From Deltaproteobacteria bacterium RIFOXYA12_FULL_58_15 (GTDB taxonomy: Bacteria > Myxococcota > XYA12-FULL-58-9): DNA of 33,577 nt. A program made the position numbers and the translations under genes. The notes under the pieces were generated by a model that was given only the letters and a program-made list of their open reading frames with translations, had not been told where the DNA came from and did no database searches. The stretch lies in assembly GCA_001798605.1 (NCBI GenBank), contig MGST01000253.1:1-33577 (forward strand), written 5' to 3'. This document shows positions 15,229-23,800 of this stretch, piece after piece; the first letter of the stretch is position 1; each line of letters opens with the position of its first letter.

Positions 15229-18020
15229 CAGAACTCTCCCTTCAAACCGAGGACGGGCAAGATCGGCAACAAGGTCAAGGGCACGCGTTTGTCGTAGTCG
15301 TAGCTGTACTGGTACTGCTCGACGTTCTTTTGGTAATAGACGTTGATGATTTCTAGATAGGCTGTGAGCTTCCACAGATCGTAGGTCCAGGTCTTGTCGA
15401 CGCGGACATCGAGCTGGTGAAACATAGGCATGCGTTCAGAGTTGCGTTGCACGTTGCTGTTATCGATGCGGTAGGTGTCGCGATCGGCATCCCAGTAGAC
15501 GATGCCGGCATCCCGCGGTGTGTAGGGATTGCCCGAGACCAGGCGGAAACGGAAACCTGCTTCGAGTCCCCATGGCAGCACCCATTGTCCCACCACCGTA
15601 AGTATGTGGGTTTGGTCGAAGTTGGAGGGGTACTCTTGGGTCTCCTTGTCCGGTTCATCGCCGAAGCTACCGCCCTGGAAAAGGCCAGTGGCGCGGTCGC
15701 GGCGCCGTGACTTGCTAAGGGTGTAGGCGATCCATCCATAGAAGTTGCTGTCGGCGGTGGCCAACTGTCGCAGGAGTATCTCCATGCCATAGGTGTAACC
15801 CTCTCCGGCGGAGTCGAAGTTCTGTCTGATCTCACGACCGTTCTCATAGCGCACCGCCGCTGATTGGGTCGGAATGTTCGAGCGCAGGTTGTAGAACCCC
15901 TGCAGATCGAGATCGATGAGCTCAGTGATCTTGTACTCGTAACCGCCGATGAAGTGGTGTGCGCGCTCGGGAGCGAGCCCCGGGTTGCCGGTGCCGTCGA
16001 TGAGATAGTTGGGCTCGGGCAGTTTCTCGTAGAGCCCGTAGGCGACCTTGATGGCCATATCTTCCTCGAACTGCCAGCGGACCGTGGCCCGCGGCATGAT
16101 CGAGAGCTTCTGGCTCTTGTAAAAATCCCAGCGCTCGACTCTGAGCCCTGGAACGATGCGCAAAGATTCAAGGGGTTTGAGCTCGAGCTCGAGCCAGTAG
16201 GCGTGGTTGTATCGGCTGAGGTCGCGTCCGAACTCCTCGGTGTTGGTGTAGTCAAAGGTTGGCCTGGGGAACCGCACGAGATCCGTGGGGATGGGGGCCA
16301 CAACATTGAGGGCTGCTGTCCCGAAGCGATGGTCGATGCCGGCGCGCAGGGTGAGCCAGTCGGTTGCCTCGAAGGTGAAGTCCTCTCGCCAATCGATGGT
16401 GTAGATGTTTGTGCCAAACTCGGTGCTGGCGTCGAGCTCTGCATATTCCGAAGACAGGTTCTGCAGTTGGAAACCGGGAGCGATTTGCGAGGTGAGGGTC
16501 ATCTTGTCGCGGAGACGCCAGCGGTCCCGGGCGAGAAAACGATGGGTGCCGAGGTGGAGCTTGAAGTTGATGTTGATGCTCTCTGCAGAGCCGGTTTGGA
16601 TCACCTTGAATTGGTCGTCGGTGCCGAAGGCAAACAAGTCGATCTTGTGGTCATCAATGACTGTGGCGGCTTTGATTTGGTAGTCCCAATAATAGGGTGC
16701 CGCGGTGAGGGACCCTTCGCCTTCTTCCCGTGGTAAGGAGTTGAGGACCGCGCCAATGAGAAGGTCGACATAGGAGCGGCGTGCTGCCGCGGCGATGTGC
16801 CAATCGCCCACCGGCACGCAGCTGTATGCTGAGGCGTCGATGAAGTCGACCTTGGCGGCACCGCGGACCATGTTGCAGTCGAGGTCGCGGCTGTGAACCT
16901 CGACGACGCCAGCTGTGGCTTCGCCATAACGGGCACCGAAACCGCCGGGATAGAAGTCGATGCTTTCGAGGAACTGCGAGTTGATGATCGAGGTGAGACC
17001 ACCGAAGTGATAGAGCAGCGGAATGTCGACGCCGTCGAGATAAACGGAAGTAGATGATGGTCGATCACCGCGGACCAACAGAGCGCCGCCGAGCCCGCCT
17101 GGGGTGCGTCCCATCCCTGGCAGGTTCTCTATGACACGCACGGGATCGCCAAAGGTGCCTGGGACCTTTTCCAGCTCTTGGCGTTGCAACTGAATTTTCG
17201 CGACCTCGCGGCGTTCGGCGCGGGTGCGGACCACGACTTCGAAAGGGTTGGTCGACTTGATGACCAAATAATATTTGGCCTGCAGCTGTTCATCTTGTCC
17301 TATCACTTCGTCGGTCTCGTAGGTCTGGTGGTATGGGGTCGTCACTCGCACTTGTAGCTTGCCGGGTGCTCTGCGAATGTCGAAGCGCCCATCGGCGTCC
17401 GTCTCCGTGACGGGCGCGCCGTTGATGGAAATCACCGCCGCGGCGACGGGTTTGCGGTTACCGGCCTCACGGACCAGGCCGGTGAAGGTGACGGGCAACA
17501 GTTCCGACTCGAGAATGCTTGGCTCGCCAGCGATGGCGTCGGGGATGATCTCCTCGGGCTCGAATACGTAACGGTACTCGATGCGAATCGCTGCGGGTTT
17601 GAAATCAATCTCGGCGGGGATGAAGCGAAACTTTGTAGCCGCTGACATCGCGGGGGCGGCAAACGCAGGATCGCTTGAGGAGACAACCTCAACCTTGTCG
17701 ACGCCACCATCGGCGGTGATGTCGATGTACAGGACCACCTCGCCCCTCGTGCCTGAGGCGAGAAGCTCTGCGGGATAGGTTGCGCTCACAAACTCTGTGA
17801 GCTCAGGGGGACGGGTGAGTTTGGGCACCGGTGGTGGTGCCTCTTCTCTTTTTGTTTTGGGAACGTTTTGCTCCTCAATCGCCGCAAGCAGGATGCCTGG
17901 GACAGCGAGGGACCTGGCGGCGGCCGTTGCTGCCGGGCCAAATGTGGCGATGGCTGCGAGTGCCGCCCAACAGTGCATATTCTTTCTGCCGATCGGTTGC
18001 TCGTGCACGACTGCTACCAC
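15228..18020 (-). CDS. TonB-dependent outer-membrane receptor with N-terminal TonB C-like domain
   Basis: The protein is up to 930 residues. After a signal region come a TonB C-terminal-like domain (about 75-160: YPAELL, GEVVLYIDITADGGV, FRFIPAEI), a carboxypeptidase-regulatory-like beta sandwich (about 175-245: GLVREAGNRKPVAAAVI, ETDADGRFDI), a plug (about 270-390: PGTFGDPVRVIENLPGMGR, LVRGDRPSSTSVYLDGVDIP) and a long beta-barrel that ends in EF, a terminal Phe typical of barrel proteins. It should import a bulky substrate across the outer membrane using TonB energy; the substrate is unknown. GTG 18020 gives a basic n-region before the hydrophobic signal, while ATG 17978 would start right at it; either is possible. 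It is third in the operon led by parA and overlaps the next lipoprotein by one base. Confidence 0.93.
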   Translation of the reverse strand: MVAVVHEQPIGRKNMHCWAALAAIATFGPAATAAARSLAVPGILLAAIEEQNVPKTKREEAPPPVPKLTRPPELTEFVSATYPAELLASGTRGEVVLYIDITADGGVDKVEVVSSSDPAFAAPAMSAATKFRFIPAEIDFKPAAIRIEYRYVFEPEEIIPDAIAGEPSILESELLPVTFTGLVREAGNRKPVAAAVISINGAPVTETDADGRFDIRRAPGKLQVRVTTPYHQTYETDEVIGQDEQLQAKYYLVIKSTNPFEVVVRTRAERREVAKIQLQRQELEKVPGTFGDPVRVIENLPGMGRTPGGLGGALLVRGDRPSSTSVYLDGVDIPLLYHFGGLTSIINSQFLESIDFYPGGFGARYGEATAGVVEVHSRDLDCNMVRGAAKVDFIDASAYSCVPVGDWHIAAAARRSYVDLLIGAVLNSLPREEGEGSLTAAPYYWDYQIKAATVIDDHKIDLFAFGTDDQFKVIQTGSAESININFKLHLGTHRFLARDRWRLRDKMTLTSQIAPGFQLQNLSSEYAELDASTEFGTNIYTIDWREDFTFEATDWLTLRAGIDHRFGTAALNVVAPIPTDLVRFPRPTFDYTNTEEFGRDLSRYNHAYWLELELKPLESLRIVPGLRVERWDFYKSQKLSIMPRATVRWQFEEDMAIKVAYGLYEKLPEPNYLIDGTGNPGLAPERAHHFIGGYEYKITELIDLDLQGFYNLRSNIPTQSAAVRYENGREIRQNFDSAGEGYTYGMEILLRQLATADSNFYGWIAYTLSKSRRRDRATGLFQGGSFGDEPDKETQEYPSNFDQTHILTVVGQWVLPWGLEAGFRFRLVSGNPYTPRDAGIVYWDADRDTYRIDNSNVQRNSERMPMFHQLDVRVDKTWTYDLWKLTAYLEIINVYYQKNVEQYQYSYDYDKRVPLTLLPILPVLGLKGEF

Positions 18021-18048
18021 CGTGTCTTGGGGAATCTGCTCAGGTCAC

Positions 18049-19596
18049 TCAAAAAGGCAAGGTAGCCGCTGGTACTTGGCGAATCAAGCGAGTCGCGGTC
18101 CAACGCACGAGGGGCTCGGGATTGAGGATGGGTTGTGCGTGGTTTTCGCCGATGTCGTCGTTGCCCGCATCGCCCAAGCGGGCCAGCAGCTCTTCTGCCG
18201 TGTCCCGTTGCCCCGTCAACCACAGCTCTTTCAAGAAATCTCCGGCGGCGGGGAGGCGCCACCATGAATCACCGAACCGTGTGATGAGCTCGGTCTGGAT
18301 TTGTGCGGCGATGATGTGACCGCGCAAGCTATCGGCGGAATCGATGAACGGATCGCGGTCGTTCTCGTAGTGCTCGGCGTCTCCTGGAGCAAATGACACT
18401 CCGAGGGCTCGACTCATGTGTGCGGCGTAGAGCTTTTTGGCCTGTGCAGCATTGCGGCCGTACCGGTCCACTTCATCAAGCACGCGGGCGGCGTGCAGCC
18501 GCGCCGTCAACAATCGCGCGAGCGCTGCCTGGTGCAGGTGGATGGTGAGTTGTGGCTCTTCCATACCGAGTTGCTCTTGCAACCAGGTTGGCTCGGTGAG
18601 GAGGCCTTCGAGAAGGACCGCGAACGCTTCAGCCACAGATCGATCACCGAGATGGCACAGCTCAAAGGCTGGGGCGCGGCAGCCGCATTGATGCAGCGAA
18701 TGCCCAGCGGCGTGCAAAATATCTTGCGTTTGGGAGCGGGGGAGGTCCCATGGGTGGATCGGCTCTGGCAAATGGACGAACCGATCGAGACACGTTAACG
18801 GAATGTCCAGAAGCATCACGGTGGCATGCACGGCTGCGAGTAATCTGTCGGCTTCAATGTTTGCTGTGCCGCGAAGCAGCCAAGGGATGTCGGGCCGTCC
18901 GACCTCCTCCAGGGGGAGGGTGCCGTCGACGCGGACGAGATCTCGGAGCGACTCCAGATACAGGGCATCTGAGGTTTTGAGCAGAGCACTGGCGACGTTT
19001 GCGGCCTCTCTCACATCGTAGTTGCGGACAACACCTGCGAGCGCCAGGCCATCTGGCAGAGCCAACTCCCGAGCTCTGTCGGCGATGTGGCGGTCGCGGA
19101 TTTTTAGCAGCGGTTCGAGGTCCGCAAGGGACGGCGAAACCGCTTCGGCGAAGCGTCGGCGCTGCTTGGGATCGGATTGCGTGGCCAAGAATTTTGTGGC
19201 GTTGGCGAGGGATAGGGTGAGGTTGTCGAGGCCGACGGGTGAGGTCCGCAGGGCTTGGATATCACGCTCGAGGTCGCGGGTGCCTTGCTCAACAAATTGC
19301 CGATTCACGAAGGCGTGTAGAAATGTCAAGACCTTGTGGCTGGTCGGGTCCTTCTCAGTGGCGATGCTCGCGCGCAGGGCTGCCACCTGGTCGAGGTTGA
19401 ACTCGACGGGTCTGCCGTTGCTGATGTTCGAGCTCGACAGGGTGCGGACGCGGTTGATGGTGTGTTGCCTCTCAAGTGAGGCTGGGACTCGGTCGGTCGT
19501 GCACGCGTGGGTTGTGAGCACGAGCAGACTGGCACGCCAGAGAAGGCGGTGCGACCCTTTGTGGTGGTGCGCCGCTTTGGATTGGTTGCTGCGCAT
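18049..19596 (-). CDS. Lipoprotein resembling an M3/M2-type zinc peptidase, catalytic Glu missing
   Basis: The 515-residue protein has an N-terminal signal ending in THAC, a lipobox, and is otherwise helical, like thimet-oligopeptidase or ACE-type gluzincins. The zinc motif, HExxH in active enzymes, reads H295-A-A-G-H299 here: the catalytic Glu is Ala. A third ligand candidate, E323, lies 24 residues after the second His, the spacing seen in ACE. So zinc may still bind but classical hydrolysis should fail. The gene starts 27 bases after parA and ends 28 bases before the TonB receptor, so it is probably in the same transcript. A binding, chaperone or decoy role in the envelope is an inference. 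The peptidase assignment rests on the motif and spacing; overall similarity needs a search. Confidence 0.78.
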   Translation of the reverse strand: MRSNQSKAAHHHKGSHRLLWRASLLVLTTHACTTDRVPASLERQHTINRVRTLSSSNISNGRPVEFNLDQVAALRASIATEKDPTSHKVLTFLHAFVNRQFVEQGTRDLERDIQALRTSPVGLDNLTLSLANATKFLATQSDPKQRRRFAEAVSPSLADLEPLLKIRDRHIADRARELALPDGLALAGVVRNYDVREAANVASALLKTSDALYLESLRDLVRVDGTLPLEEVGRPDIPWLLRGTANIEADRLLAAVHATVMLLDIPLTCLDRFVHLPEPIHPWDLPRSQTQDILHAAGHSLHQCGCRAPAFELCHLGDRSVAEAFAVLLEGLLTEPTWLQEQLGMEEPQLTIHLHQAALARLLTARLHAARVLDEVDRYGRNAAQAKKLYAAHMSRALGVSFAPGDAEHYENDRDPFIDSADSLRGHIIAAQIQTELITRFGDSWWRLPAAGDFLKELWLTGQRDTAEELLARLGDAGNDDIGENHAQPILNPEPLVRWTATRLIRQVPAATLPF

Positions 19597-19623
19597 GATT
19601 TTGCGACACCCAAGCAGTGGAGC

Positions 19624-20541
19624 TCAGTGACGGACGTTCGCTGTAACCCGGGCGGTAGCGATCTTAGCAGCCTCGTTGACGATGGGTGCAAGACCCAACT
19701 TGGGACGCAGCTCGTCGGCGATCGCGGCGTACGCCAAAGCTCCGGTCGAAGTCCGTGCAAACTCGAAGATCGGTTTGCCGGCGAGATGCGCTTTGTTGAG
19801 TGCTGAGCACTGCGGCACTGAGGTCTGTAACATGTGGTTGCCGTAGAGATCACCCATGCTCTGTTGGATGGTGTTATTGACCATGGTGGCTCGTCGGTCG
19901 ATACGCGTGGCGAGAATACCGAGAAGATCGACATGGCGTGACAGACGGGTGCGCAACGTGTCGAGGGCACTGAGAATGTCGCCAACGCCTTCGAGGGCGA
20001 GCACTGACATGTCGGTGGGCACCAAGAGTTGGTCGGCGGCGCACAAGGCGTTCAAGGTCAAGGTCCCGAGGTTTGGCGGACAATCGATTATGATCAGATC
20101 GTAATGGGTGCGGGTTGCCACCAATGCGCCGTCGAGGATCAACTCCTTGCCGATCTTGGCGGACAGCACCGTCTCGGTCTCTGCCAGTTGTTTTTCGGAA
20201 CCAGCGAGATCGAGGTTGTCCCAACGGGAGGAGCGAACCACCTCCCGAACCTCGCGCAGCTTGCCGGTGAGGACGTCTGTGAGGCTGCCATGCCCCGAAT
20301 GGATTTCGCTTCGTAGCGACGCGGCGACATGGGCCTGGGGATCGAGGTCGATGAGGAGGACCCGGAAACCCTTGAGGGCGTAGGCCACCGACAGATTGAC
20401 GGCGGTCGTGGTCTTGCCGACTCCGCCTTTGCTTGAGGCGATTGCCACCGTGATCGCCTGTCGCGTTCCGCGCTCGAGGGGGGCTGATACCAAATTTTTC
20501 AGTCGGCTGGTGATTCGGTCACGCAGGTCAAGGGCCATCAT
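19624..20541 (-). CDS. ParA/Soj-family ATPase
   Basis: The 305-residue protein has the deviant Walker A motif SSKGGVGKTTTAVNLS near residue 37, a LLIDLDPQ switch, and the LIIIDCPPNLG Walker B region, all features of ParA/MinD ATPases. A helical N-terminal stretch of about 30 residues precedes the ATPase core. Such proteins bind DNA or membranes as ATP dimers and position a cargo. No ParB or other partner lies next to it; instead it leads an operon of envelope genes and is divergent from the giant protein. That suggests positioning of a non-chromosomal cargo, but this is inference. Two adjacent ATGs occur (20541 and 20538); GGAGG fits the second slightly better. Confidence 0.93.
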   Translation of the reverse strand: MMALDLRDRITSRLKNLVSAPLERGTRQAITVAIASSKGGVGKTTTAVNLSVAYALKGFRVLLIDLDPQAHVAASLRSEIHSGHGSLTDVLTGKLREVREVVRSSRWDNLDLAGSEKQLAETETVLSAKIGKELILDGALVATRTHYDLIIIDCPPNLGTLTLNALCAADQLLVPTDMSVLALEGVGDILSALDTLRTRLSRHVDLLGILATRIDRRATMVNNTIQQSMGDLYGNHMLQTSVPQCSALNKAHLAGKPIFEFARTSTGALAYAAIADELRPKLGLAPIVNEAAKIATARVTANVRH

Positions 20542-20669
20542 TCCCTCCTCTGATGAAAACGCAAACTGGCGTCTTTTGGCATTTCTCTCTGTGCGTCAGC
20601 TCATGACGCACCGCGCCGGGATTGTGTAACACCTACTTGCCAGTAACGTAAAGGAATTATTGGGTAAAC

Positions 20670-20693
20670 GAACTCAACCAGGAACTCAACCAG
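20670..20693. repeat. Tandem 12-bp direct repeat, operator-like
   Basis: GAACTCAACCAG occurs twice in direct succession in the parA / giant-gene divergent region. The second copy runs into a small inverted repeat, CAACC-AGG-GGTTG (20687-20699). The position, about 25 bases before a possible -35 element, suits an operator for a regulator or a ParA-partner binding site. Confidence 0.55.
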
Positions 20694-20717
20694 GGGTTGC
20701 CCAACGGGGGTAGTTCG

Positions 20718-20747
20718 TTGTAAGTTATAGGTTGTCGGTAATAGAAT
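20718..20747 (+). promoter_or_regulatory. Possible sigma-70-type promoter for the giant gene
   Basis: TTGTAA at 20718-20723 (4 of 6 consensus bases) and TAGAAT at 20742-20747 (5 of 6) are separated by 18 bases. They lie 58 bases before the ATG and downstream of the tandem repeat. The evidence is consensus matching only. Confidence 0.35.
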
Positions 20748-20805
20748 CGCGTGCGGCCTAGCCGTTTCGCGTAGGTGAATTGGCAATAATTCAAGAGGTT
20801 CTCCA

Positions 20806-23800
20806 ATGACCACCGTTTCCCGGTACAACTTCGTTGAGGATCAGGGCGCTGCCAACCAAACAGGGAGTCGCAGTGTCCAGGTCGACGACCGTCGCGTCAC
20901 CATCAGCGCCGAGCAATGCGAGGTCTTCACCAGGCTCAAAGCAGGTAAGCAGGGGGACCAGAGGGCTCATGTCTATATTGGATTGTGTGCTACGCCTCTG
21001 CCCGGCGGCAAAGAGACATTGGGACTCGTCCCCGGCAACAGCGAGGCGAGTTGGGCGCGGCTCAACAAACTGCTCGATGCCGCGGCGCAAGTGTGGGGCG
21101 GCGAGAACCTCGGACCCAGTATTGCTGGTGAGGACTCATCCGCCAAACTGAGATCCTTCGCGGCCCTGGTCGACCAGGTTGCGCAAAGCGATGGGCTCAC
21201 CGATGCAAGCATTACGGCCATTCGCGCCAAAGTTCTCAAGGACCCGCGGGACCTAGGTGGCAAGGACATCTTTGAACGCGGTGCCGTAACATTTCCGTCT
21301 CTCGCCAAGGTTGCCAATCAGTCCATAGATCTGCCCGTGGTTGTGCTGCCGCCAGCCGACTCACATGAGAGCATCTTCAACACGTCATACCCGCGCCTCA
21401 TGGCGGAAATCGACCCCGAGTGGGATCCGAAGATAGAAGCGGAGAAGGTACTTAAGGAGCGCAATAATAAGAAAATTCTCGACGCGTGGTACCGCCTGCA
21501 TCCAACGAACCGCCAAGAGTTTGCCACCGCCTATGCAGATCTCAAGGGTTGGGGTCTGTCCGGTGCCGATGCCGTCGCGAAGACGCAGGAAGATCTCAAT
21601 CGCCGCCTCGATGGTCGCAGCAAGCTTCTGCTCAATGTGTACATCAAAAACCCCAGCGGTCAGGCAGAGGCCGCCGACTCCATTGCCCTCGATCTCAAGG
21701 GTTGGAGAGAAAATGGCGAGGCCATTTGCCAAACTCTTATGCTCTGCAAGTCCGCCGCGCAGCTCGCGGCCTTGGAAAAGGTGTTGCAAGATCGTTATGG
21801 GATGAGCTTTGCCGACGTTTCTAAGGAGCTGGGCAAGCTCTTTGGTGCGAGCAGTCTGGAGCAGCGCCGTTTCGATTTTTTGATCGCGGCGATCAAAGCC
21901 AACGGCCAGGTGACCGACGCCCATTTGCGCGCCTTCGAGCTGCGCGAGGCGGCCCGAAATCCCAACATTTTTGAACGCAAAGAAATGTTCTCACGCGGCG
22001 GTACCGATGAGAACCGAATCTTCCGCATGCATGAGCAGATGAGCGCCCAAGAATTCTTGGAGACCGCTGCGGCATACAAAGAACTCAACGACACGTTGTG
22101 GAAAGAAACCGCCACGGGCAACGGCGGCGAGACCGGCATCGCCACCGAAACCGCGTTGTACCACATGCTTCATGATGAGCTGGACAAGGATGTTCAGTAT
22201 CTGCAGCGCCTTGCCCTCGTATGCCAAAAAGGTCCTGGGTGGGGCGCACAATACATTGCGATCACCATACGCATGGCTGGCCAGAAGAAAATCGACAACG
22301 CCGATCTGATGGCAGCCATCAAATTGATCAGTGCCAATCCCAAGCACACTCTCGGTGACGGGATGCCCACGGGCACCGACGTCCAAAATGCGTATCTGAA
22401 ATTGTTTGGTGCCAACAATATCATGGAAGACATCCGTGTTGCGACACGTGGCGTCGAGGAAGAGCTCGCGGTTCTGGCCATCAAGGGTCACGGTATGGCC
22501 TCCCCGGAAGCCGCAGCGTTGCGAATTGTGGCCGATCCAGACGACGCCTATCAGGCTCTCGATGCCGAAGCGTCCTATGCCGCGCGTGGTTTGCCGGTTC
22601 CTACCGAAGCCCAGCGCCAAGAGTACGTGGCACAGGTCAAGGCAGCTTTCGCCGAGAGGACTGGCAGGGCAGCCGAGAGTACGGGCAAGGAACTCGAAGA
22701 ATTTCTTGGTGCCAAGCTTGGCACCACACTCGAGCAGAATGGTCGAATTCAGCGGGGGCCTCGCGGTGGCGGCAACGTTGCGGGTAAGGAAAATGCTTCT
22801 GGTCGAAAGACCCGCGCGGGCAGGGTGTGGCGTGGAGACAGAGGTCAACGGCGGCAGTGGAGCGAAGGTGTTGGCAGTGTGCCATCACGCGCCGTGCGTC
22901 TGCTCGAGCGCGGCGCGCTCACCCCTGGCGAGAAGCTGTTTTATGCGATGAATGAGCGTGGCACCTTGGGGGTCTTCAACAAGGAAATCATTCAAACCAT
23001 CAACGAGACTCTCGGTGGCCTTTCACCACTGCAAAAGCTCGGTGCCATGAGCGAATACGCTAAGCTCAAAGGCGGTGAATTCAATCTGCAGTCAGGTCAG
23101 AACCCGCTTATCGAGGACCTACAGTCTCTGCACGGCCGTGACCTGCGCCACGCCGATCTGGTTGCCCAAATCTTGCCGCAAGAGCTCGACAAGCTGATGC
23201 TCGAGATGACGGTGTATCTGACCGAGCCGGCCAATCCCGAGGTCAAGGCGTGGATTCGCAAGAACATCGGTGATCCCGAAGAGTGGCGGAAACGCAACTT
23301 CACCGGCGGTGTCGACGACCTCATGAACATGCTCAAGACCTTTGGCTCCGTCGAAGCTTTCGCCAAGGCCGCAGTGGTTGACGAAGAGGTGCTCTTGGAT
23401 GAGGTCGGCACGCAGGTGGGCGACGCCACGGGCAGTCATTTGAGCCAAGTGATCCTTGGTATCTCCACCCACGCCGTTGGCGTCGAGGATGCGGCTCGCG
23501 CCCTGGGTGTGGCTGTGGACGAAGCGGCTAGGTACGAACAAGAGTTCGGTCAGATGACCGAGCAGCAGGTGGCACAGATCCAGAGGACGTACGCGAACCT
23601 CGTCCGTCGCTTGTCTCAATGCGAAGAGCTCAAGGGCAAACGCATCGAGCTGGTCTCCAAAATCGCCTTGACGGTGGGCCTCGCTGGCATCACCGCCGTA
23701 TCACAGATGCCGACGGCACCACGCATCTTCCTAAAGATAGTGAAGTCGCCGATTAGCATGGGTGTCGTTGGTGCTGCCCTCAAGGGCGGCACCTACTTGG

